A stretch of 64,000 nucleotides of DNA from CALKYB01 sp964510575 (GTDB lineage Bacteria; Bdellovibrionota_C; UBA2361; SZUA-149; CALKYB01): contig CAZECN010000007.1 of NCBI GenBank assembly GCA_964510575.1, positions 1-64,000 on the forward strand, given 5' to 3'. The notes under the pieces are model-generated. The model was given only the letters and a program-made list of their open reading frames with translations. It had not been told where the DNA came from and did not search any database. How positions within the stretch are numbered: the stretch's first letter is position 1; every line of letters begins with the position of its first letter. Below are positions 27,346 to 35,528 of this stretch, in pieces. The position numbers and the translations under genes were made by a program.

Positions 27346-28140
27346 ATGAAAATGCTATTTATTCAAAGTCCTAGAGAACGAGAACCTAGAGAAGAATTAA
27401 TTCAAAGTCCAGTGAAGAAAGATTCGATTTATAATCAAATACTAGACGAGTTAAAGCCCTTTCGTTTTGACGAAAGAGTTGCTGAAGTTTTTGACGACAT
27501 GATTTCTCGCTCTGTTCCGGGGTATGAACCTGTTCAGGGTATTTCACTAAAGATCTCTGAGTTTTTCGCCCAAGACGAATCATCAATTTATGATTTGGGA
27601 TGCTCCTCTGGCACAACTCTTCGGCTGCTATCCCATTCAACTAAAATACCAAGCTCTGTGAAAATTATCGGAGTAGATAATTCGGCTTCAATGATAGAGA
27701 AAGCTCGAAAGAAACTTGATGCCCAAAATGAATCAAAAAAAATAGAGCTGATTTGTCAGGACCTTCAATTTCTGAAGTTCGAAGTCTCAAGTGTGATACT
27801 ACTAAACTACACTCTACAATTTCTTCCATTGGAGAAAAGACAGCTACTTCTTAGTAAAGCCTTTCAAGCTTTAAAACCTGGCGGGGCTCTGCTACTCAGC
27901 GAAAAGGTTGTTTGCCAAGAAAACTCCATTCAGCAATTTGTGACCAAAAACCACCACGCTTTCAAAAAAAATAATGGCTACAGTCAATTAGAAATCTCTC
28001 AAAAGCGCCAAGCCCTGGAGGATGTTCTGGTACCTCTGAGTATCAATCAGAATTGCTCTTTGCTCGCGGAAGCTGGGTTTAAGAATATCGAGCCCCTGTT
28101 GGTCTATTTACCCTTTGCCACACTGCTCGCCGTAAAATAG
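27346..28140 (+). CDS. cmoA: Carboxy-S-adenosyl-L-methionine synthase CmoA
   Basis: CmoA makes carboxy-SAM from SAM and prephenate, the cofactor used by CmoB. Motifs include FDERVAEVFDDMISRSVPGY, IYDLGCSSGTTLRLL (SAM binding), NYTLQFLP and LLSEKVV. The ATG at 27346 gives 264 residues; ATG 27352 is also possible. It diverges from cmoB with no space between the starts, so its leader and promoter must lie inside cmoB. Confidence 0.95.
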   Translation: MKMLFIQSPREREPREELIQSPVKKDSIYNQILDELKPFRFDERVAEVFDDMISRSVPGYEPVQGISLKISEFFAQDESSIYDLGCSSGTTLRLLSHSTKIPSSVKIIGVDNSASMIEKARKKLDAQNESKKIELICQDLQFLKFEVSSVILLNYTLQFLPLEKRQLLLSKAFQALKPGGALLLSEKVVCQENSIQQFVTKNHHAFKKNNGYSQLEISQKRQALEDVLVPLSINQNCSLLAEAGFKNIEPLLVYLPFATLLAVK

Positions 28141-28154
28141 TCTATTTACTGGGC

Positions 28155-28534
28155 TATACTGCCCCTCATTTAAACTTCAGTTTTGCTAGACTAAGCATAG
28201 GCCCCAGTATAAGCCGAGCGCAAGCGAGGCCATTAGACAAGGTCTGGCTCTTGCGGAGCAAGGAATAGCCTGACGTAGGACTACAAAAGAAATGCGAAGA
28301 GCATTTGCTCCCCCTTACTCAACCTCTAAATATGCTTTTCAAGACCTTTGTCTTGCCTAAATTAATATTAATCCCAAAAATCGAGGTGTTTGGAGACTTC
28401 AGAGGCAAAATGCTGGTCGCATTTTACTATATACTAGGCGCAGTATTTGTCTATTGGCCATGCTAACTCATGGGAGATATACTCAACCCTGATAATAATT
28501 ATAAAAGTCGAAATTCATACTAGGTTGAGTATAT
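28155..28534. repeat. Composite palindromic element, copy 1
   Basis: The right stem is perfect: ATATACTCAACC (28477-28488) with GGTTGAGTATAT (28523-28534), loop 34. Before it lies a hairpin CCATG/CATGG with loop region TAAC and an arm AGGCGCAGTAT (28436-28446). The left part has TATACTGCCCCT (28155-28166), a decayed partner AGGCCCCAGTATA (28199-28211), and the hairpin-like GCCGAGCGCAAGCGAGGC (28213-28230). Most of this is repeated in the same order and orientation at 31318-31625. No transposase is present. It fills the noncoding gap between cmoA and the next gene. Confidence 0.85.
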
Positions 28535-28677
28535 TTCAGAAAGGGTAAAAATTGTATTCTATTGCCAACAGTCTAAGTTTAGATGCTTTTGACTATTTAC
28601 TGCTATACTTTCGTCAAAGACAAAGAGCTAAAAAGTCTTCAATGGCTTGGTCTAGCGATTTCAATATTAGGGACTGA

Positions 28678-29490
28678 ATGAAGAACAAAATAAAAAACAA
28701 GGAAGGCTTAAGCCTAGTACTCTGGTGGATCGGACTTACCTTTTCTATTGGTTTTTTGTTTCCCTTCATCACAAATCTGTTCAGCTCAAAAAATACGACA
28801 GCGACCACGCTACTAACAGCTGAGCCGCAAGCTACTCAGAGTGAATTGGAACCAGCTGACGCTATTCAAGAGTCTCAACAAAGCTCCCCCAACACTGCTG
28901 CCTCATCACCTTTCCCGGTTCCAGTTTCCGGTCCAGCTGAAATTCAACGAAAATACAACACTCCAAGCCCAGCTAATCCTAGCAACTCGGCTGGCGACCC
29001 GACTAAAAACCCGAGGAACCCATATATTAAGTTGATGCAAGCTCAGAAGGCTGCTCGAGAAAAAAACTTAGCGGTGAGAAATAAAGACCGAGTCTATGAC
29101 GAGGGTGGCCTCAATAAAGCTCTTGAGTCGATTCACTCTGGTAAAGTTAACCCAGGGCAAGCTAAAAAAAGAAACCTATATTTCGAAAAGCTCTCCAATC
29201 AATTAAAAGAACTTCAAGGACAAAATCAGGCCCAAAAGCCAGTTAACAAAGAAAACTTAAATCCAGAAGGTGTTGCTAATGACAAAGGTGATAGATTCGC
29301 CAGTCCAGGGCAAGACCACGAAGATAGCGAGTTCGATGATCTGGACTTGGAGGATTCCGATATAGGGGATGACTTCGAGGAAGGAGAAGAGTTTGTTGAT
29401 GATGCTCTAGATCCAGAGTTAGAGTTAGAGGATGATCAGGCTAGGCTTCCTGAGGACGAATTCGAAGACCTACCCTTAGAGGATCAATAG
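28678..29490 (+). CDS. Membrane-anchored protein with disordered acidic tail, unknown
   Basis: I do not recognise this 270-residue protein. Residues about 10-34 form one membrane helix after a basic N-terminus. The middle is Pro/Ser/Asn/Gln-rich, with a helical charged stretch around 115-175 (IKLMQAQKAAREKN). The last 60 residues are extremely acidic (repeated DL-ED-EE patterns), so the protein is largely disordered. It lies between two copies of the palindromic element and converges on a polytopic membrane protein gene with only two bases between their stops. Confidence 0.65.
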   Translation: MKNKIKNKEGLSLVLWWIGLTFSIGFLFPFITNLFSSKNTTATTLLTAEPQATQSELEPADAIQESQQSSPNTAASSPFPVPVSGPAEIQRKYNTPSPANPSNSAGDPTKNPRNPYIKLMQAQKAAREKNLAVRNKDRVYDEGGLNKALESIHSGKVNPGQAKKRNLYFEKLSNQLKELQGQNQAQKPVNKENLNPEGVANDKGDRFASPGQDHEDSEFDDLDLEDSDIGDDFEEGEEFVDDALDPELELEDDQARLPEDEFEDLPLEDQ

Positions 29491-29492
29491 TT

Positions 29493-31040
29493 TCAACCCC
29501 CATAATCATCTTCCCAATTGGAAAACTCTTCAAAAAGCTGTTGACTTCCTTCCCCCACACTTGCTCTGAAGCCGATCCTCTTTTGAACTGAAACTTGAGA
29601 AATCAACTTAAAGAAGGGTGAGCCCTTGTCGATCAGTAACCAGTCATAGTTGCCAGCTTGTAGCTTAGCCTCCCAACCAGCTGCAGCCTGAATAATATCC
29701 AAAAAGTCTATGTAGGCCTGCTGTCCGTTTAACTGGTTCCTATCATCAATAGAAGCAAATTGTTGTGGCCAAAGTTGGAAAGCAAATGCACCTCCGAAGT
29801 CTGGAGAATGGAATATCCGTGCCCTAACTGGTTCGGCCTTCAACACAGCGAGTATTTTTTTCGGCAGCATCTCCGGAGCAAATCGGGTATCAGAAGCAAA
29901 AAAGTTATGAACTATCAAAACGCTAAGAAAACACAGCGAGGTCCAGCGAATAGAAGAGCGCAAAACATTCTTTTGCTCAATAGACTGAAAAGCCCTAGCC
30001 AACGCACTAGACTTCTCTCTCCTAACAGCCCACCAGTTCTGCACCATCAAAGCCAAAGGCACAGCACAAGCGATACTATAAAAAGGAATGTAGCGTCTCT
30101 GCATCAAAGAAGCTGTAGAGAATACAAGTAGCAAGCCACATTCAAAAAAATTAAGTTCTTTTCCATAGCCTGAAACCAGCAACGACACTCCAAGCAAGAA
30201 GCTAATCAGAAAAAACAGAAAATAGAATAAATGAAAATCAGGGCTTAACCATTCAGTATTTAGATTCATAAAAAAATCGCTACCAGCCAAGCCAAAGATA
30301 TTTTGCCAAAGACCTAGCCCAAAAGGATTTAGGAATGTGGCTAGAACGCTTAAGATCAAGACAATAAAATAAGTTGAAGACGCTGAATCCTTGAGTGCTT
30401 TCCCTTCAAGCAGTCTTGATGCAACACAGCTTGCAATTGCTAAAACCAAAAGGGCAATTCCAAGAATGAAAGCAGGGTGAAGATTACACCAGAGGCTGAA
30501 AACTAAAGGTAGAAATAAGAGCTTCTTTTTAGAAATTCGCCCTCGCTTCTCAAGCACCAGCAAATGGCAGACAATTGCAAAGAAAAGAAACGAGAAAAGA
30601 ACTGGTCTTACAATCCACTGGACTGCCCCCATAAATAAACAAAGGAAGAGAATTCCTGCACTAATAAGTGGCGAAATGGTTAATCGTCTGAAAGAACCTA
30701 AAACGATTATAAAGTAGATCAAGAAAACACAGACAGCTACAAGCGAGTTTAAACCTGACCAGCCCAAGTTATCTTGAATATTGAAAAGAAACAGATCGGA
30801 CAACCATTGGTTGTTAACCCAGCTACGAGCGGTTCCTGGGTGAAGAAAACTATCTTCAGTGATACCGGCCCCTATCAGACCTGATGAATTTTCTGAGATT
30901 AAGCTCCCAGCTCTAAGGTGCCAGCCTGCACCAGGGTCACCTGAAAGTGAGGGAACAACCAGCAGAAAAGCCAGCCCCACCAAAAGACCCACTATATCAG
31001 TCAGACTTGGTATTAGTTTATTTGCTCTCCCTCCGGCCAT
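29493..31040 (-). CDS. Polytopic membrane protein, possibly GT-C-like
   Basis: A 515-residue protein with about ten hydrophobic segments between residues 15 and 370, then a soluble C-terminal part of about 120 residues. The opening, with a membrane helix, GAGWHLRAGSLI, SFLHPG and NNQWLSDLFL, recalls GT-C-fold membrane glycosyltransferase-like proteins with an acidic or His motif in the first periplasmic loop. Function is not established. A possible partner of the glycosyltransferases at 22-26 kb, but that is speculation. Confidence 0.65.
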   Translation of the reverse strand: MAGGRANKLIPSLTDIVGLLVGLAFLLVVPSLSGDPGAGWHLRAGSLISENSSGLIGAGITEDSFLHPGTARSWVNNQWLSDLFLFNIQDNLGWSGLNSLVAVCVFLIYFIIVLGSFRRLTISPLISAGILFLCLFMGAVQWIVRPVLFSFLFFAIVCHLLVLEKRGRISKKKLLFLPLVFSLWCNLHPAFILGIALLVLAIASCVASRLLEGKALKDSASSTYFIVLILSVLATFLNPFGLGLWQNIFGLAGSDFFMNLNTEWLSPDFHLFYFLFFLISFLLGVSLLVSGYGKELNFFECGLLLVFSTASLMQRRYIPFYSIACAVPLALMVQNWWAVRREKSSALARAFQSIEQKNVLRSSIRWTSLCFLSVLIVHNFFASDTRFAPEMLPKKILAVLKAEPVRARIFHSPDFGGAFAFQLWPQQFASIDDRNQLNGQQAYIDFLDIIQAAAGWEAKLQAGNYDWLLIDKGSPFFKLISQVSVQKRIGFRASVGEGSQQLFEEFSNWEDDYGG

Positions 31041-31317
31041 TGAACCAGACTACAGCAATCAAACTGTGAGGTGTAGGCTATTTTTATTTAGACGTAGGTA
31101 GACAAATGGGAAAGTTGACCCATCACCATTCCTAGACAAAACAAAAAGGCAAAAATTGCTATTCTCGACCACATAATCGTACTTTTCTCCGTTGATGCGG
31201 CGCATTTATTATACGTTAATTGAGTAAATCTCAAATCTACTGCCTAAACTGCAGTAGTCTTTGTAATGGCCATGCTCAATTATGGGCGTTATAATGCTCA
31301 AAGGTCGTAATGGACTA

Positions 31318-31625
31318 TATACTGCGCCTCATTGAAATTTCGGTTTTGCAAGATTAAGCATAGGCGCAGTATAAGCCGAGCGTAAGCGAGGCCAAAAAAC
31401 CATATACTCAACCTCTAAATATGCTTTTCAAGACCTTTAGGTCTTGTCTAAATTAATTATTAATTCGGAAAATCTAGGTATTTCGAGACTCTAGGGGCAA
31501 AACGCTGGCCGCGTTTTACTAAATACTAGGCGCAGTATTTGTCTAATGGCCATGCTAACGCATGGCAGATATACTCAACCCTGCTAGACCATTATAGGAC
31601 GAAATTTAAACTAGGTTGAGTATAT
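31318..31625. repeat. Composite palindromic element, copy 2
   Basis: Three paired units in order. First is the stem TATACTGCGCCT (31318-31329) with AGGCGCAGTATA (31362-31373), loop 32, perfect. Second is the hairpin-like GCCGAGCGTAAGCGAGGC (31375-31392), followed by an unpaired arm ATATACTCAACC (31402-31413). After about 110 further bases comes a second set: arm AGGCGCAGTAT (31528-31538), a perfect 7-bp hairpin GCCATGC-TAAC-GCATGGC (31549-31566), and the perfect stem ATATACTCAACC (31569-31580) with GGTTGAGTATAT (31614-31625), loop 33. The right end lies 16 bases before the TerB-like start codon. Confidence 0.88.
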
Positions 31626-31641
31626 TGTTAAAGGGGAAGAA

Positions 31642-32085
31642 ATGCTAGACAAAATTAAGGGCTTATTAGCAGGAGAGGAAGATTCCCTGGATATTACCAA
31701 AGACGGGGCTGCGTCCATAGAGGAGCTTCAAGTAGCTTGTGGAGTATTACTCTTAGAAATGTCCGGTCGCGATCAGGACTACGCACCTGAGGAAGTTCAA
31801 GCCATTTTTTCCGCAATGGCTGATAAATTTCAGATAGAAGACCAGCAGGAAATCTATAAGCTTCTTGAAAAGTCCCAAGGCGAAATAGACAAGGCTGGGA
31901 AAATTGACCAATTTATAGAGACTATTAATAAGAGCTACACCGAAGCCCAAAAAATTCAAATCGTAGAAATGGCAAAATCTGTAATGCAGGCCGACGGTGC
32001 TGTAGAAAAAGACGAAAAGAAATTTCTGACTCAGATCGCCACCAGATTGCAGCTTAGCAAGGAAACTATAGCCTCCCTGCTTTAA
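31642..32085 (+). CDS. TerB-like protein
   Basis: A 147-residue all-helical protein. Two acidic helical repeats, each with an [AS]xxxxADGxVExxE-like element (MQADGAVEKDEKKFLTQIA near residue 110 and SGRDQDYAPEEVQAI near 42), match the TerB/DjlA-type tellurite-resistance fold, which may bind metal. Real substrates are rarely known. GGGGAAG precedes the ATG at 31642. It starts just downstream of a palindromic element, which may supply or affect its transcript. Confidence 0.8.
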   Translation: MLDKIKGLLAGEEDSLDITKDGAASIEELQVACGVLLLEMSGRDQDYAPEEVQAIFSAMADKFQIEDQQEIYKLLEKSQGEIDKAGKIDQFIETINKSYTEAQKIQIVEMAKSVMQADGAVEKDEKKFLTQIATRLQLSKETIASLL

Positions 32086-32212
32086 AAAGGCCGCTTTTAA
32101 AAAAGTCTAAAAATAAAACTAAAATAGTATTTCTTAATTGAATTTCCTCACAACTGCCCTCGTCTCTTTAGGGTAGCCATTTCTTATTTAACCAGTGGCA
32201 AGTGAGATAATT

Positions 32213-32632
32213 ATGTTCAAATCATCATTTTCAGGTTTCAAGTTCGCAATACTGGCAATTAGCCTTTTAATACCTTCAGTTGGTTCAGCTTATCAGTCAG
32301 ACTATTACTCCGGCGACAGCTACAATCATCCTCTCACTCCGAAGGGAGGTAGCTACGGACCAGCTGTTAGCCATATTGATTCTAAAAGGCAGATAAAGAA
32401 GCTTCGCCACCTTAAAAGACAAGAGCGAAGAATAAACAAAATTCTCGATCAACGAAGACATAGGAAGCTAAGAAATAACTATGCAAGACTAGCTAACCCT
32501 CTTCGAAGTTCCTCGCGTAAGTTAGTTAGAAATAATCGAAAATATATTTCTCCGAATAGGCTTGGAAATACTAGTCAAAGATACAACCGATATTCCCCGT
32601 ATAACCCAGTAGTATGCAGTAGTAGGTTTTAG
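32213..32632 (+). CDS. Small secreted, strongly basic protein, unknown
   Basis: A 139-residue product with a clear signal peptide ending about SVGSA. The mature part is very rich in Arg, Lys, Asn and Tyr (for example KRQIKKLRHLKRQERR). It ends with two cysteine-proximal residues VVCSSRF. No family recognised; it could bind nucleic acid or an acidic surface polymer. The ATG at 32213 is preferred over a GTG at 32195. A strong terminator follows. Confidence 0.65.
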   Translation: MFKSSFSGFKFAILAISLLIPSVGSAYQSDYYSGDSYNHPLTPKGGSYGPAVSHIDSKRQIKKLRHLKRQERRINKILDQRRHRKLRNNYARLANPLRSSSRKLVRNNRKYISPNRLGNTSQRYNRYSPYNPVVCSSRF

Positions 32633-32646
32633 ACTGTTAACACAAC

Positions 32647-32688
32647 GCTCGGCTTAAACCCTCAGCCCTATGATTTCTTAAGCCGAGC
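32647..32688. repeat. Perfect 11-bp inverted repeat
   Basis: GCTCGGCTTAA (32647-32657) and TTAAGCCGAGC (32678-32688), loop 20, in the 3' UTR of the basic secreted protein and directly before a terminator. In RNA it would be a stable stem-loop that may protect the 3' end. Confidence 0.75.
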
Positions 32689-32699
32689 AACCCTCTTCA

Positions 32700-32733
32700 C
32701 CTCGGAGCCAATGCCCTGGCTCCGGGGTTTTTT
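32700..32733 (+). terminator. Rho-independent terminator
   Basis: Stem CCTCGGAGCCA (32700-32710) with TGGCTCCGGGG (32717-32727), one T-G wobble, 6-base loop, followed by TTTTTT. It ends transcription after the basic secreted protein. Confidence 0.92.
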
Positions 32734-32879
32734 ATCCTTAAAGCTTCTCAGTTTCGAACCTTTGGTGCTTCCGAAGCCCAAGAAATTATTTGAATGAATT
32801 CAATAAGCTAAGCCAATCTGAGAAGGTTTGCGCCAGTGGACTGATAAAGCCGCATAACATATCCAAGGAGAACTAAACC

Positions 32880-33917
32880 TTGGCAGAATTTGAAGACAAA
32901 AAACATGGCCAGATGAGCCTTTCTGACCTTTGCATTGGCAAAGAGACTAATGCTGTACTCGATGACTTCCAAAAAAAAGGTTTAGCAATTGCGCAAGATC
33001 AAGCTACCCAAAACAGAATAGAGGTCAGCCATGGCACTGTAGTAGCAGCACTCAGCCAGAGCGCCTCTAGCCAAGCAGTGGAACGGATTCACATAGCTGA
33101 CAAATCTCAACTTAAGGATTTCTCCACTAAAATTAAAGAGCTGGCTGAGAGAAAGAAAAACGGACATAGCTGTGCTGATGACCTGGTCTTAGCTTGGGAA
33201 AAGAGAAGCTCCAGAGCTGAACTTCATACAATGAGCGAAGTGCTTATTCATGAAGCAATTAAAAACGACGCTTTACTTCCGCTAGTGCCAAATTTAATCA
33301 AAGTTCATCAAGCTGTAGCTCAGTACCCTGAAAGTCATCTGGACAGAATAGATAATCTCATCAAAGCCTCAGCAACAATGCCTGAGATGGTCGAATTTAT
33401 TGAAGCGCTAAATTCAGCGCGAGAAGTTGGAATAAAAATACACTTGGCTGCTGGGAATTACAGGGACACTTCCGACAGAGACTCAAACTCAATGGCTCTA
33501 GCTTTAAACAGAGGTGACGAACTAGTCGGAGCAGTTAAGTCAAATAAGGGCTTAATTGAAGATTATTCACGGGACGGTTACGGTATTCGCCCGAACACCT
33601 ATCATACTGGAACCCATCTCACCCAAATCACGCCGGAAGGAGTGGATCTTGATAACGATGGAAAAACAGATCTTACCTTTTCAGAAATTATAGTTGAAAA
33701 CCCTCAAACAGAATCCATCATTTTTCCTACTGGTGACTTAAAACTTCCATCTCGTGAACTAACTGGAAGTATTATTTCTGGAACATCATTCTCTGTTCCA
33801 AAAAATACTGGCAAAACTGGTCAATCATTCTTTGAAATCGGCAAAGCCACCAAGCCCGAGTCTACCAGCTCAGCGCAGACAACTTTCTCAACAAAAATCG
33901 AAAAATCTAATAAATAG
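32880..33917 (+). CDS. Divergent subtilase-like (S8 family) protein without signal peptide
   Basis: A 345-residue protein. Its spaced motifs match the subtilisin catalytic set: NAVLDDF (D28/D29, candidate Asp), VSHGTVVAAL (H51), IHLAAGN (N193, oxyanion hole) and SGTSFSVP (S303, candidate nucleophile). A calcium-loop-like DLDNDGKTDL lies at 256-265. The spacing His-Asn 142 and Asn-Ser 110 is longer than in subtilisin. There is no signal peptide or prodomain, so an intracellular role is likely, or export by an unusual route. The last 35 residues are Ser/Thr/Lys-rich. The start is TTG with AAGGAG (32865-32870). Family call is mine from motifs; activity is not proven. Confidence 0.7.
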   Translation: MAEFEDKKHGQMSLSDLCIGKETNAVLDDFQKKGLAIAQDQATQNRIEVSHGTVVAALSQSASSQAVERIHIADKSQLKDFSTKIKELAERKKNGHSCADDLVLAWEKRSSRAELHTMSEVLIHEAIKNDALLPLVPNLIKVHQAVAQYPESHLDRIDNLIKASATMPEMVEFIEALNSAREVGIKIHLAAGNYRDTSDRDSNSMALALNRGDELVGAVKSNKGLIEDYSRDGYGIRPNTYHTGTHLTQITPEGVDLDNDGKTDLTFSEIIVENPQTESIIFPTGDLKLPSRELTGSIISGTSFSVPKNTGKTGQSFFEIGKATKPESTSSAQTTFSTKIEKSNK

Positions 33918-33945
33918 AACCAAGACTTTTCCCTATAAGATTACG

Positions 33946-34034
33946 CTGAAACCACTTTGAATTTCGTGTTTGGCTAAAGCTTATATTAGGTTTCAGTAAT
34001 TCGTTGTCTGGCAGTGCCCTGCAACGCTTATACC
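33946..34034. repeat. Palindromic element, copy 3
   Basis: CTGAAACC (33946-33953) pairs with GGTTTCAG (33989-33996), loop 35. Then TTGTCTGGCAGTGCCC and an imperfect hairpin lead to TTATACC. The plus strand here is alignable with the minus strand of copy 6 at 60958-61053, including the loop motif TTTCGTGTTTGGC. It lies between two genes. Confidence 0.7.
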
Positions 34035-34035
34035 T

Positions 34036-34800
34036 CTAAAGAGCTATACGGTCATTTGAACTAGGAAAAGTGCTTCGCCAGGAATCAACAGAAGTAGTGT
34101 CAAGGTTTCCTAGGACCAGACCTTGAGAGCCCGAGCCCCTGGAGACAATCTCTCCTTTCGGCGAAATAAGCATCGAGCCTCCAAGATAGTGGAACTTACC
34201 GCCCTTACCTACTCTGTTTACTCCTGCCACCCAAGCTTGAGTGTCAATAGCTCTGGCTTGAAGTAGCGTCTCCCAATGAGCCTGTCTTTCAGAAGGCCAA
34301 TTTGCAGGCACAATGTATAAATTAATATCCTCAGCGCCCTTACTAAAACAATAGTCAAAGCGAAGGTCGTAGCAAATCAGAGGTCGAATGCTTAGCCCTT
34401 TAACTTTGGCTTCAACCAGCTTTCCCCCTGCCTTATACCTTTTATCTTCACCAGCATAAGAAAACAGGTGTATCTTTGAATACTCCAAAATCTTGCCCTC
34501 AGGGCCCCACATTTGAAAAAGATTTTCTGGCTTTTCTTCACCTTTTTTCAAGCGAGCAAAAGAACCACAAACATAAAGACCATGCTCAGTTGCAATATCC
34601 TTCAGCGCGGCTTCACTTTTCTCTCCAGCTTCAATGGCTTCCTCACCTTCAAGAAAGAAAAAACCTGAGCTAAATACCTCGGGCAACACCAAAAGCTCTG
34701 CTCCTCGCTCTGCCGCATCTTGCGCAAAATTCTTGCTTTTTGTGATATTCGCTTCAACGTCTCGACTAACTAGATCAAGCTGAGCGAGAGCGAGCTTCAT
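34036..34800 (-). CDS. Nitrilase-superfamily carbon-nitrogen hydrolase (omega-amidase-like)
   Basis: A 254-residue hydrolase with the full catalytic set: E41 (LPEVF), K108 (YSKIHLF) and C142 (PLICYDLRF). Close relatives such as YafV and Nit2 hydrolyse alpha-keto acid monoamides; related domains act as the glutaminase of NAD synthetase. Its ATG overlaps the purQ stop in an ATGA arrangement, so the two are translationally coupled. That link is unusual for an omega-amidase and noteworthy because this PurQ lacks its catalytic cysteine. Confidence 0.88.
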   Translation of the reverse strand: MKLALAQLDLVSRDVEANITKSKNFAQDAAERGAELLVLPEVFSSGFFFLEGEEAIEAGEKSEAALKDIATEHGLYVCGSFARLKKGEEKPENLFQMWGPEGKILEYSKIHLFSYAGEDKRYKAGGKLVEAKVKGLSIRPLICYDLRFDYCFSKGAEDINLYIVPANWPSERQAHWETLLQARAIDTQAWVAGVNRVGKGGKFHYLGGSMLISPKGEIVSRGSGSQGLVLGNLDTTSVDSWRSTFPSSNDRIAL

Positions 34801-35513
34801 GCTTCAAGACCTGAGGAACCTGAACCCTGAATATTAGAGATTACTTTTTTAAGTAAGTCTCTGCCTGCACTTGAAACATGATAAGAATCAAAAGCCCGTT
34901 CAGGATGAGGCATCATACCTAAAACATTTCCATGACGACTTAAAATCCCTGCGATTCCTTTCGCAGAGTCATTATAAGGATTATCTGGGTCGAAATCGCC
35001 ATACTGATTCACATAACGAAGAAAAATTTTACCATTTTCTTCTAGCTCTTTGAGCGAGCGTTTATCAGCCCAATAACGGCCAAAATAACAGCCAATCGGA
35101 ATTTGTATAGGTTCTTTCCGTTCACAATCAACAGTAAGTTCACTTTCAGTTTTCTCTACGCGCAAGAAAACTTCTGAGCTATCAAAGGAAAGACTTGAGT
35201 TAGAAAGTAAAGCCCCTGGCAACAACTCTAGCTCACAAAGAAGTTGAAAGCCGTTGCCGATGCCAATAACTTTCCCGCCTTTTGAGGCAAATCGTTTTAC
35301 TAAACCACTGGCTGGAGACAATCTGGCAAGAGCTCCTGGTCGAAGATAATCTCCAAAGGAAAAGCCGCCGGGGAGAACTACCAGGTCAGGATCTCTAAGA
35401 GACTCTTCACTGTGCCAAACAGAATAAGTCTCACAAGGTTCAAGTTCAGAAAAAACCCGCTTAGTTTCGTTGAAGCTACTGCTACCAGGATACTCTACTA
35501 TAGCAACTTTCAT
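34797..35513 (-). CDS. purQ: PurQ-like FGAM synthase glutaminase subunit, catalytic Cys and HGE motif lost
   Basis: PurQ normally hydrolyses glutamine to give ammonia to PurL for FGAM synthesis. The 238-residue protein aligns over its whole length (VVLPGGFSFGDYLRPG, MMPHPER). The nucleophile motif GICNGFQ reads GIGNGFQ: residue 86 is Gly (codon GGC at 35256-35258) instead of Cys. The usual AHGEG stretch reads GCYFG (141-145). The His and Glu of PHPER remain. The glutaminase centre should be inactive; it may keep only a structural role in the PurSQL complex. Order on the minus strand is purB, purS, purQ, amidase. Confidence 0.92.
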   Translation of the reverse strand: MKVAIVEYPGSSSFNETKRVFSELEPCETYSVWHSEESLRDPDLVVLPGGFSFGDYLRPGALARLSPASGLVKRFASKGGKVIGIGNGFQLLCELELLPGALLSNSSLSFDSSEVFLRVEKTESELTVDCERKEPIQIPIGCYFGRYWADKRSLKELEENGKIFLRYVNQYGDFDPDNPYNDSAKGIAGILSRHGNVLGMMPHPERAFDSYHVSSAGRDLLKKVISNIQGSGSSGLEA

Positions 35514-35528
35514 CGAACAGTAGCCCTA

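Noticed and set aside
28155..31625. CRISPR array
   Set aside because: The repeated units are inverted, irregularly spaced and differ in arm sequence; no regular repeat-spacer pattern or cas genes.
31318..31625. Integron attC sites
   Set aside because: They have long imperfectly symmetric arms and hairpins, but the RYYYAAC/GTTRRRY core sites are not found and there is no cassette pattern or integrase.
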